Shown: positions 1-6,079 of the stretch, piece after piece
Position numbering within the stretch: the first letter of the stretch is position 1
Layout: the number at the start of each line of letters is the position of its first letter
DNA from: an uncultured Clostridia bacterium
Lineage (GTDB): Bacteria; Bacillota_A; Clostridia; TANB77; CAG-508
Assembly: GCA_934130705.1 (NCBI GenBank)
Contig: CAKOYL010000030.1
Coordinates: 1 to 8,943 of the forward strand
Reading direction: 5' to 3'
Length of the DNA: 8,943 nt
Position numbers and translations under genes: made by a program
Notes under the pieces: model-generated
Databases searched by the model: none
Seen by the model: only the letters and a program-made list of their open reading frames with translations
Told to the model about the DNA's origin: nothing

Positions 1-95
1 TTTATATTACCAATACTACTAGTAGCATTACTAGAACAATGTTTACAATTTCTAGAACATTTATTAGTTAATTCAATTTTTACTTCTCGCAACAT
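1..95 (-). CDS. N-terminus of a radical SAM protein, cut by the window edge
   Basis: Reading leftward from an ATG at 95-93 gives 31 codons, beginning MLREVKIELTNKC and running through SRNCKHCSSN. Cys13, Cys17 and Cys20 form the CxxxCxxC motif that binds the [4Fe-4S] cluster of radical SAM enzymes, and the preceding ELTNKC strand is typical of that family close to the start of the protein. The start is supported by AGGAG (109-105) nine bases upstream. The sequence around the cysteines resembles SPASM-type peptide-modifying or AdoMet-dependent maturase enzymes more than viperin-like ones, but 31 residues cannot settle the subfamily. The gene lies 52 bp after the 168-aa gene on the same strand and I see no convincing promoter of its own, so it may be the fourth gene of the leftward operon. 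The family call is solid; substrate and role are unknown. Confidence 0.8.
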   Translation of the reverse strand, partial: MLREVKIELTNKCSRNCKHCSSNATSSIGNI

Positions 96-147
96 TTATA
101 TCATCTCCTGTTAAAGTATAAATAAATTTTTTTTAAATTAAAGTTGA

Positions 148-654
148 CTATTTAAGTAATCTTGTTAAGATAGAAAATTTCCAATTTAATGTTGCTTCTT
201 CACAACAATGCTCATATTTTATAATTTTTATTTTAATTAGTGTATCATCAAATTTTTGATTATTATCAAATAGTTTCTTAATTTCCAAATATTCATTTCT
301 AATATCGTTATCGTTAAGCATCGAACTGTCAAGTTGTTTTTGTATTAGATTTTTTATATCCTTTGCAATGTATTCTCTTTTATCTGAATTATATAGTTCA
401 ACATATTTATACATTGTAAGGATTGCAAGATATTCGTCTTTCTTCATATCATTTAATTGTTGAAATATTCCAAATATAATTATCTGATAAAATGTAAAAA
501 ATATTGTCATTCTTTCGAAAAAATCAATAAAATTTTCTGTTGGAAGATATATACTAGTAATTTTTGTTAATAAATATGAAATCCCAATCATTTCAGTCAA
601 GTACAATATTACCTGAAAAATTTTTTTAGTTACTAAATAGTGTTTTTTTAACAT
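148..654 (-). CDS. Small protein with two predicted membrane segments, function unknown
   Basis: This 168-aa protein is not recognised. Two hydrophobic stretches near the N-terminus (about residues 12-38 and 49-66) look like transmembrane helices in a hairpin. They are followed by about 100 mostly charged, helical residues rich in Lys, Asp, Glu and Asn, which would form a soluble domain. Two adjacent cysteines lie at 150-151. The start codon is only 4 nt after the stop of the 351-aa gene, and its ribosome binding site GGAAGTGAT (666-658) is built from the upstream Trp-Lys-stop codons, so the two should be translationally coupled and made in a set ratio. Plausible roles are a membrane partner, effector or immunity component for the upstream genes. 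That is inference from layout only. Confidence is high for the gene and low for any function. Confidence 0.8.
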   Translation of the reverse strand: MLKKHYLVTKKIFQVILYLTEMIGISYLLTKITSIYLPTENFIDFFERMTIFFTFYQIIIFGIFQQLNDMKKDEYLAILTMYKYVELYNSDKREYIAKDIKNLIQKQLDSSMLNDNDIRNEYLEIKKLFDNNQKFDDTLIKIKIIKYEHCCEEATLNWKFSILTRLLK

Positions 655-657
655 TTT

Positions 658-666
658 ATCACTTCC
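658..666 (-). promoter_or_regulatory. Ribosome binding site embedded in the preceding gene's stop
   Basis: Read on the minus strand this is GGAAGTGAT, one mismatch from the extended consensus GGAGGTGAT. It overlaps the last Lys codon and TGA stop of the 351-aa gene and serves the ATG at 654. It fixes the start of the 168-aa gene and implies translational coupling. Confidence 0.65.
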
Positions 667-1714
667 AATCTGTTCGACTCCAATACTCCAATTTTGCTAG
701 AAATAAGCCAATATTATAAAATATACCAAATTTTAAAAATATATAAGAGTCAAAAGTTTCTAATACATTATTCAAATATAAGTCTTGATACTTATCTAGA
801 ATGGTAATATCTTTTTTTGACAAAAAATGATGATCAGAATAGTGTAGGTTATTTCTGCATTTTCTATTTATGGAATAAAAACTATCGTTTATATCTCTTT
901 TATTTTTTTCAAATATTTTATCTATGATGCTATTGGATATACTAACTTTTTTATCATTCCAAATCATTTCTATAATAATTGCTTTGGCTTTTATAATAAA
1001 ATTTTTAAAATCAAAGTGTAATTTTCCAATATTAAATGAAATATTATCTTTAATTATATTATCAATAAACATAGTTGTCTTTATTAGTCCATATCTGTGT
1101 AATATATATAATTTTTCATTATTATTTATATTACCTTTTTTAAATAACTTATATGAAGAGTAAGATTTTTTATTGATTTTGGATTCTGTAATTTTATTTA
1201 TAAAGCATTTAGATAATGCTTTCATTTCTTCTAATATTTTAACATATATATCTGGCATTAGAATTTCTAGCCACCTTGATGGTGTAGCCACTAAACCATC
1301 ATACAATTCAAAGTTTTCCTTTTTATTTAAATCCCAATTTCTAAAATTTATATCTAATAAATTTTCATCACTTAAATATAATACTATATCAAATATATTT
1401 GGATTAAAGTTAACTTCCATTTTTTTCATTATTCTAATAGCAGTTTCTGAATTAATAAAAGGACAATATTTTAAATTGTAATTTCTAAAATTTTCAATAT
1501 CTTCTAGTGTAATATCTCTTTTTCCACTTAAACCACCATAATTAGATTTTATAGTTTCTTCTGCAAATATAGAAGAATAAAAAATTAAAAATGAACTTAA
1601 TATTTCTTTCTGGCTATAATCAGTTATTTTTCTTTTTATTTCTAATATATATCCAAGCCAAAAAGCGTCATTCATAATTTCATTAAATATTTTAAACTCT
1701 TTGTCTTTTTCCAT
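659..1714 (-). CDS. Uncharacterised protein with a HEPN-like RNxxHY motif
   Basis: This 351-aa protein has no family that I can name with certainty. It has no signal peptide or clear membrane helix and is rich in Ile, Asn and Lys. Near the C-terminus, residues 284-292 read RKCRNNLHY, followed by SDHH. An Arg-Asn with a His-Tyr a few residues later, set between long predicted helices (about 237-285 and 300-340), is the pattern of the HEPN RNase active site (usually R-x4-6-H; here R284-x6-H291 or R287-x3-H291). HEPN domains occur in toxins, abortive-infection proteins and other RNA-cutting defence factors. The first 230 residues are unassigned. The start is the ATG at 1714. It has no good ribosome binding site and lies 8 nt after the previous stop, so it probably depends on coupling. 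The HEPN assignment is a motif-level inference. Confidence 0.75.
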   Translation of the reverse strand: MEKDKEFKIFNEIMNDAFWLGYILEIKRKITDYSQKEILSSFLIFYSSIFAEETIKSNYGGLSGKRDITLEDIENFRNYNLKYCPFINSETAIRIMKKMEVNFNPNIFDIVLYLSDENLLDINFRNWDLNKKENFELYDGLVATPSRWLEILMPDIYVKILEEMKALSKCFINKITESKINKKSYSSYKLFKKGNINNNEKLYILHRYGLIKTTMFIDNIIKDNISFNIGKLHFDFKNFIIKAKAIIIEMIWNDKKVSISNSIIDKIFEKNKRDINDSFYSINRKCRNNLHYSDHHFLSKKDITILDKYQDLYLNNVLETFDSYIFLKFGIFYNIGLFLAKLEYWSRTDWK

Positions 1715-1722
1715 AAATTTGC

Positions 1723-2268
1723 TTAATTACTTATTGCTTTTAATATTTGTGGAATATACATTATTGCTATATCTGCACCTTTATCTAGTATAAATCCAAG
1801 TATCTTTTTAGCTTTATCCCATTTTTTAGTTTTACTATCTTTGCTTTTTTGTAATTCTACTATCTCATCTAATTTATTTAATAATTCTTTTTTATCCGAA
1901 TCACTTAAATATGTATTTTCATCAATATTTGATTTTATGTCTTCAATACTCATATTAAAATTAACATTATTTGTATTATTGTTATTATTTATATTAGATA
2001 TAGTAATCCCAGAATTGTTCAGCTTATTATATAAATCAGGGTTGTCACTTCGATTTAGTAAATATTCTAATTTTGACTTTATTATTCTAATGTTTTCAAT
2101 TTCATTAGTTTCATAACCTGGGAAAATAATATTTTTATTAAAATCAGGATAATCCATTACATATTTTCCTAATAAAGCATTAACTTCTGAATGAGTAGCC
2201 ATATTCTTATCAATGTATTCATCGCAAAGTTCAATATCTTTTCTAACCATTGTTTTAAATTTGCTCAT
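1723..2268 (-). CDS. Small accessory protein: helical N-part, Asn-rich linker, amphipathic C-terminus
   Basis: This 181-aa protein is the first gene of the leftward operon. ATG 2268 is preceded by a strong TGGAGG (2280-2275), six bases away. Residues 1-75 look helical, with a GY-containing segment and a run like IRIIKSKLEYLL. Residues 85-106 are a linker of Asn and Thr (NINNNNNTNNVNFN). Residues 107-145 form a charged helical pair (SIEDIKSNI, LSDSDKKELLNKLDEI). Residues 146-180 are a basic Lys-Trp patch followed by a hydrophobic/amphipathic helix ending in IMYIPQILKAIS. From memory, this Asn-rich linker plus KKW...DKGADIAI...P.IL tail recurs in small proteins of Firmicute accessory and abortive-infection loci (AbiTii-like neighbours). 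I cannot verify that here. The tail could be a membrane-contacting or oligomerising module. Biochemical function is unknown. Confidence 0.8.
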   Translation of the reverse strand: MSKFKTMVRKDIELCDEYIDKNMATHSEVNALLGKYVMDYPDFNKNIIFPGYETNEIENIRIIKSKLEYLLNRSDNPDLYNKLNNSGITISNINNNNNTNNVNFNMSIEDIKSNIDENTYLSDSDKKELLNKLDEIVELQKSKDSKTKKWDKAKKILGFILDKGADIAIMYIPQILKAISN

Positions 2269-2298
2269 ATTGTACCTCCAAAAATTTTAATTACAATT

Positions 2299-2327
2299 AT
2301 TATACTATAGAATAACAAATTTCTCCA
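2299..2327 (-). promoter_or_regulatory. Promoter of the leftward accessory operon
   Basis: On the minus strand a perfect -10 TATAAT (2304-2299) lies 17 bp from TGGAGA (2327-2322), which matches four of six -35 bases. Transcription would start near 2292, giving a leader of about 24 nt before the first ATG at 2268. No other comparable promoter is visible ahead of the three genes. Confidence 0.6.
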
Positions 2328-2530
2328 TACTCCCATTGAAATTTAATAGGATTTCATATATAATATTTTTAGAAAGAGAGCATTATGGTTCGTAAGCTGT
2401 AGCTTAATCGCTCCAAACAAAAAAATTTTATAAGACATTATTAAAATTCAAGATTATTTATCTCACTAATACATTATCAAATATAATTTTTATAGAGATA
2501 GAGAAATAGACGAAAACTAAACAAAAAATA
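2328..2530. other. Divergent intergenic spacer with no recognisable gene
   Basis: This is AT-rich DNA between the leftward promoter and the thrS promoter. The only structure seen is a short GC-richer patch around 2385-2414 containing TAAGCTGTAGCTTA (2393-2406), a weak 5-bp hairpin with a TGTA loop and no U-tract in either direction. Short open frames here have no ribosome binding site or coding look. I see no tRNA, transposase remnant or terminator. Confidence 0.5.
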
Positions 2531-2559
2531 TTGACTTTTCTACAAAAAGAGATTAAAAT
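2531..2559 (+). promoter_or_regulatory. Promoter of the thrS T-box leader
   Basis: TTGACT (2531-2536) and TAAAAT (2554-2559) are separated by exactly 17 bp. Transcription would begin near 2566, just ahead of Stem I of the T-box. This gives a leader of about 300 nt before thrS. The same -35/-10 pair with the same spacing occurs at 5996-6024. Confidence 0.7.
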
Positions 2560-2573
2560 AATAATATAAATAA

Positions 2574-2770
2574 AAAAACAAGTAAGAGAAAAAGTAAAAT
2601 AAAGGTTACTTACAGAGAAAATTGGTCTAGGCTGGAAACCAATACAAGCAAACATATTTGAAAAACTACCTCTTCAAAAGTTTTGGCGAATAAACCAAAC
2701 GTGTAAGATACGTTACAATCTGTAATTAAGTAAAAAACAAGGATGGAACCGTGTAATAAAAGCACTCCTT
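2574..2770 (+). promoter_or_regulatory. Threonine T-box riboswitch leader of thrS
   Basis: A T-box RNA binds a specific tRNA: the specifier loop reads the anticodon, and a bulge captures the free NCCA end only if the tRNA is uncharged. Visible parts in order: a K-turn-like GTAAGAGAAA and loop-E AGTA (2582-2596); an AGAGA motif (2614-2618); a distal hairpin, ATTGGT (2621-2626) with ACCAAT (2638-2643), whose loop carries the GNTG element GCTG; the specifier ACT (2665-2667) followed by A, next to ACC (2668-2670), both Thr codons; a stem III hairpin, AACGT/ACGTT (2698-2714); and the antiterminator, AAGGA (2739-2743) with TCCTT (2766-2770) around the exact bulge TGGAACC (2744-2750) and the GTG/CAC helix. 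Base A2747 would pair with a U73 discriminator. The threonine specificity matches the downstream gene. The usual terminator is not seen (see the palindrome entry). Confidence 0.88.
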
Positions 2771-2778
2771 ATGTGGAG

Positions 2779-2845
2779 AACCAATGGGGACGTTCTTAAA
2801 TTGGTTCAAAAAATTTCAACCAATTTAAGAACGTCCCCATTGGTT
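2779..2845. repeat. Perfect 28-bp inverted repeat between the T-box and thrS
   Basis: The left arm 2779-2806 (starts AACCAATGGGGACG) is the exact reverse complement of the right arm 2818-2845 (ends CGTCCCCATTGGTT), with an 11-nt loop (2807-2817). No U-tract follows, so it does not look like an intrinsic terminator. It does not overlap the T-box antiterminator, so the tRNA-controlled switch would not compete with it. The GGGGACGTTC core resembles widespread REP-like palindromes that I associate with RAYT/IS200-type transposases. I see no transposase here, so it may be a non-autonomous insertion. In RNA it would make a 28-bp duplex, a potential RNase III site. Confidence 0.9.
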
Positions 2846-2868
2846 GATTAGGTTTAGGAGGAATAAAA

Positions 2869-4794
2869 ATGATTAAATTAACATTAAAAGATGGTTCAAT
2901 ATTAGAAGTTGAACAAGGTACTACAATATATGAAGTAGCACAAAAAATAAGTGAAGGATTAGCAAGAGTAGCAACATGCGGACTTGTTAATGGAAAAGTA
3001 GAAGATTTAAGACACAAATTAAACGAAGACTGCAATGTAAGTATAGAAACATTTGATAGCAGTTTAGATGGTAAAAAAGCATACTGGCATACTACTTCAC
3101 ACATAATGGCACAAGCTGTTAAAAGATTATTCCCAAATGTAAAATTTGCAATAGGACCAAGTATAGAAAATGGTTTCTATTATGATTTTGATGTAGAAAA
3201 ACCATTCACAGATGAAGATAAAGCAAACATTGAAGCAGAAATGAAAAAAATAATTAAAGAAGATATTGAAATAGAAAGATTTTCTTTACCAAAACAAGAA
3301 GCTTTAAAATTAATGGATGGACAACCATATAAACAAGAATTAATAAATGACTTAGCTGATGGAGAAGAAATAAGCTTCTACAAACAAGGAGACTTTACAG
3401 ATTTATGTGCAGGACCACACTTAATGAAAACAGGAAAAGTAAAAGCAGTAAAAATATTATCATCTTCAGGAGCATACTGGAGAGGTGATGAGCATAACAA
3501 AATGCTACAAAGAATTTATGCAATATCATTCCCTAAAGCAAGTCAAGTTGAAGAATATATGCAAAAATTAGAAGAGGCAAGACAACGTGACCATAGAAAA
3601 ATAGGGAAAGACCTAGAATTATTTATGACAAGCCCATTAGTTGGTTCAGGACTTCCAATGTATTTACCAAATGGAGCAACAGTTAGAAGATTACTAGAAA
3701 GATATATACAAGACAAAGAAGTAGAAATGGGTTACCAACACGTATATACACCATCACTTGCAAACACAGAATTATACAAAGTTTCAGGACATTGGGATCA
3801 CTATAAAGAAGATATGTTCCCAGTTATGAAAATGGACAATGAAGAAATGGTATTAAGACCAATGAACTGTCCACATCATATGTTAATATACAAAAACAAA
3901 ATGCACTCATATAGAGACTTACCAATAAGAATTGGTGAATTAGCACATGACTTTAGATATGAAGACAGCGGAAGTGTTTGTGGACTTGAAAGAGTACGTG
4001 AAATGTGTCAAAATGATGCTCACTTATTCGTAAGACCAGACCAAATAAAAGAAGAAGTTGGAAAAGTTGTACAATTAATCTTATCTGTTTATAAAGACTT
4101 TGGATTTAAAGATTATGAATTTAGATTATCTTTAAGAGATAAAAAAGATACACATAAATATTTTGATGATGATGAAATGTGGGAAAAAGCAGAAGGACAA
4201 TTAAGAGAAATCTTAACAGAATTAGGAATAAACTTCTATGAAGCAGAAGGAGAAGCAGCATTTTATGGACCAAAATTAGATGTCCAATTAAAATCAGCAG
4301 TAGGACATGATGTAACAGTATCAACTTGTCAATTAGATTTCTTATTACCTGAAAGATTTAAATTAGAATATATTGGAGAAGATGGAGAAAAACATAGACC
4401 AGTTGTAATTCACAGAGCAATATTAGGAACATTTGATAGATTTATGTGCTTCTTAATTGAAGAAACAAAAGGTGCATTCCCATTATGGCTTTCACCAACA
4501 CAAGTCAAAGTATTACCAATAACAGATGCACAACGTGATTATGCAAAACAAGTAGAAGAAAAACTTCACAAAATTGGAATTCGTGTTGTACTAGATGACA
4601 GAAACGAAAAAGTAGGTTATAAAATTCGTGAAGCACAACTTGAAAAAGTACCATATATGTTAGTAATTGGTGCAAAAGAAGTGGAAGAAGGAACAGTTTC
4701 TGTACGTTCAAGAGAAAATGCAGAAAATGAAACAGTGAAAGTAGACGACTTTGTAACAAGAATAAAAGAAGAAGTTGAAACAAAATCAAAATAA
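2869..4794 (+). CDS. thrS: Threonyl-tRNA synthetase
   Basis: A cytoplasmic class II enzyme that joins threonine to tRNA-Thr using ATP and removes mis-attached serine. The 641-aa length is usual for the full bacterial form. Domains in order: TGS (about 1-62); editing domain with H74-x3-H78 and C180-AGP-H184; catalytic core (about 245-535) with motif 2 around FRYEDSG (R363), motif 3 GTFDRF (R524), and the zinc/substrate ligands C334 (MNCPHH), H385 (DAHLF) and H515 (VIHRAILG); and a C-terminal anticodon-binding domain (about 540-641) with DDRNEKVGYKIREAQ. All key residues are present. The start ATG follows AGGAGG (2856-2861) by seven bases. Expression is expected to be controlled by the threonine T-box upstream. 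ychF follows 57 bp later and may be cotranscribed. Confidence 0.98.
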   Translation: MIKLTLKDGSILEVEQGTTIYEVAQKISEGLARVATCGLVNGKVEDLRHKLNEDCNVSIETFDSSLDGKKAYWHTTSHIMAQAVKRLFPNVKFAIGPSIENGFYYDFDVEKPFTDEDKANIEAEMKKIIKEDIEIERFSLPKQEALKLMDGQPYKQELINDLADGEEISFYKQGDFTDLCAGPHLMKTGKVKAVKILSSSGAYWRGDEHNKMLQRIYAISFPKASQVEEYMQKLEEARQRDHRKIGKDLELFMTSPLVGSGLPMYLPNGATVRRLLERYIQDKEVEMGYQHVYTPSLANTELYKVSGHWDHYKEDMFPVMKMDNEEMVLRPMNCPHHMLIYKNKMHSYRDLPIRIGELAHDFRYEDSGSVCGLERVREMCQNDAHLFVRPDQIKEEVGKVVQLILSVYKDFGFKDYEFRLSLRDKKDTHKYFDDDEMWEKAEGQLREILTELGINFYEAEGEAAFYGPKLDVQLKSAVGHDVTVSTCQLDFLLPERFKLEYIGEDGEKHRPVVIHRAILGTFDRFMCFLIEETKGAFPLWLSPTQVKVLPITDAQRDYAKQVEEKLHKIGIRVVLDDRNEKVGYKIREAQLEKVPYMLVIGAKEVEEGTVSVRSRENAENETVKVDDFVTRIKEEVETKSK

Positions 4795-4805
4795 TCAAAG
4801 GGGAA

Positions 4806-4850
4806 AGGAAAAAGGAGCAACCTTTTTCCTAATCCTAATTAGGAGGAAAA
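4806..4850 (+). promoter_or_regulatory. Two competing hairpins between thrS and ychF, one covering the ribosome binding site
   Basis: Hairpin A pairs AGGAAAAAGG (4806-4815) with CCTTTTTCCT (4821-4830) around a 5-nt loop. Hairpin B pairs TTTTCC (4824-4829) with GGAAAA (4845-4850), and TCCT (4833-4836) with AGGA (4841-4844), around an AATT loop. B contains the ychF ribosome binding site AGGAGG (4841-4846). A and B share 4824-4829, so they cannot both form. Only A leaves the binding site free, apart from the short TCCTAATTAGGA palindrome. No U-tract follows, so this is not a clear transcription terminator. Regulation is inferred from base pairing only. Confidence 0.5.
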
Positions 4851-4851
4851 A

Positions 4852-5943
4852 ATGAAATTAGGAATAGTAGGACTTCCAAATGTAGGAAAAAGTACATTAT
4901 TTAACAGCATAACAAAAGCAGGAGCAGAATGTGCAAACTACCCATTCTGTACCATAGAACCAAATGTTGGTGTAGTAGCTGTACCAGATGAAAGACTAGA
5001 TAAATTAACTGAAATGTATAAACCAGAAAAAACAACACATGCAGTAATAGAATTCGTTGATATAGCAGGACTTGTTAAAGGTGCAAGTAGAGGAGAAGGA
5101 TTAGGAAACAAATTCTTATCACACATTCGTGAAACAGATGCAATAGTAGAAGTTGTAAGATGCTTTGAAGATTCTAATGTAGTTCATGTTGATGGAAGTG
5201 TAAATCCATTAAGAGATATAGACACGATAAACTTAGAATTAATATTTGCAGACATAGAAACAGTAAATAAAAGATTAGACAAAGCAAGAAAAAATTTAAA
5301 AGCAGATAAAAAATATCAAATAGAAATTGATTTATTGGAAAAAATATTAAAAACACTAGAAGAAGGAAAATCAGCAAGAACACTAGAATTTAACGAAGAT
5401 GAACAAGCACTAGTAAAAGATATGTTTTTATTAACAACAAAGCCAATTCTATATGTAGCAAACGTATCTGAAGAACAATTAGAAGATGCAGAAAATGACG
5501 AATTAGTAAAACAAGTAAAAGAATATGCATCAAAAGAAAAAGCAGAAGTAATTCCACTATGTGTAAAAATAGAAGAAGAACTTTCAGGCTTAGAAGATGA
5601 AGATAAAAAAGAAATGCTAGAAGCACTTGGACTAGAAGAATCTGGATTAGACAAAGTGATCAAAAAAAGTTATGATTTATTAGGACTAATGTCATTCTTA
5701 ACAGCAGGAGAACCAGAAGTAAGAGCATGGACAATAAAAAAAGGAACAAAAGCACCACAAGCAGCTGGAAAAATTCACTCAGACATAGAAAGAGGATTCA
5801 TAAAAGCAGAGGTTGTATCATATGATGATTTAATGAGAGAAGGTTCAATGGTTGCAGCAAAAGAAAAAGGACTAGTACGTTCAGAAGGAAAAGAATATAT
5901 AATGCAAGATGGAGATATTGTATTATTTAAATTTAATGTCTAA
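4852..5943 (+). CDS. ychF: YchF/OLA1-family ribosome-associated P-loop ATPase/GTPase
   Basis: A conserved translation-factor-class NTPase of the Obg branch. Family members bind ribosomes, often prefer ATP to GTP, and act in stress and redox responses. The 363-aa length fits the family. Visible motifs: the P-loop GLPNVGKST (residues 7-15); switch/G3 DIAGLVKGASRGEGLGNKFLSHIRETDAI (from residue 70); and NVSE (204-207) in place of the NKxD guanine-specificity motif, which is the feature linked to relaxed nucleotide choice. A charged helical/coiled insert (about 130-175) follows the first half of the G domain, and a TGS domain (about 281-363) carries FLTAGEPEVRAWTIKKGTKAPQAAGKIH. The ATG follows AGGAGG by a short gap and lies 57 bp after thrS. 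No separate promoter is visible, so it is probably cotranscribed with thrS, with the hairpins at 4806-4850 able to tune its translation. Confidence 0.97.
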   Translation: MKLGIVGLPNVGKSTLFNSITKAGAECANYPFCTIEPNVGVVAVPDERLDKLTEMYKPEKTTHAVIEFVDIAGLVKGASRGEGLGNKFLSHIRETDAIVEVVRCFEDSNVVHVDGSVNPLRDIDTINLELIFADIETVNKRLDKARKNLKADKKYQIEIDLLEKILKTLEEGKSARTLEFNEDEQALVKDMFLLTTKPILYVANVSEEQLEDAENDELVKQVKEYASKEKAEVIPLCVKIEEELSGLEDEDKKEMLEALGLEESGLDKVIKKSYDLLGLMSFLTAGEPEVRAWTIKKGTKAPQAAGKIHSDIERGFIKAEVVSYDDLMREGSMVAAKEKGLVRSEGKEYIMQDGDIVLFKFNV

Positions 5944-5995
5944 AAATGTAATATTTTTGTAACAAAAATGTAAAATAAAATACAATAAAAAAATA

Positions 5996-6024
5996 TTGAC
6001 TTATTAAAATAATAAGTATAAAAT
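5996..6024 (+). promoter_or_regulatory. Distal promoter of the LPXTG protein gene
   Basis: TTGACT (5996-6001) and TAAAAT (6019-6024) have a 17-bp spacer, the same design as the thrS leader promoter. The start site would be near 6031. It is the first of two tandem candidates in the 180-bp gap after ychF. Confidence 0.55.
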
Positions 6025-6050
6025 ATAAAAAGAAATGAATTTTTAATTAT

Positions 6051-6079
6051 TTGCATTTATTATAATTATGTGGTATAAT
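6051..6079 (+). promoter_or_regulatory. Proximal promoter of the LPXTG protein gene, extended -10
   Basis: TTGCAT (6051-6056) is followed after 17 bp by a perfect TATAAT (6074-6079), itself preceded by TGG, an extended -10 (TGn). The predicted start near 6086 gives a 38-nt leader containing AAGGAG. Confidence 0.7.

Noticed and set aside
115..120. TATACT as a -10 box for the radical SAM gene
   Set aside because: The implied start site would fall at the ribosome binding site, and no -35 is present 17 bp upstream. Cotranscription from 2299-2327 is simpler.
924..1481. Plus-strand open frames within the 351-aa minus-strand gene
   Set aside because: They are short and hydrophobic because they are the complement of an AT-rich gene. 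The minus-strand frame is longer and fits a compact operon with an upstream promoter.
1975..2010. Run of ATT/ATTATT units considered as a CRISPR-like or regulatory repeat
   Set aside because: It is the codon repeat of the Asn-rich linker (AAT/AAC codons) inside the 181-aa gene, without spacers or conserved repeat units.
2385..2414. GC-richer patch with TAAGCTGTAGCTTA considered as a tRNA remnant or terminator
   Set aside because: No acceptor stem, anticodon arm or T-loop can be assembled, the hairpin is only five base pairs, and no U-tract follows on either strand.
2458..2655. Minus-strand open frame in the thrS leader region
   Set aside because: It lies over the thrS promoter and T-box Stem I, and its Phe/Ile-rich content is explained by the A-rich leader.
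2796..3104. Minus-strand open frame of 102 codons over the palindrome and thrS 5' end
   Set aside because: It is a complement of the thrS coding sequence and the palindrome, with no protein-like features and no start context.
5953..5969. ATTTTTGT-A-ACAAAAAT dyad after ychF as a terminator
   Set aside because: The stem is almost entirely A-T and no U-run follows. It is likely to be a chance dyad in AT-rich sequence.
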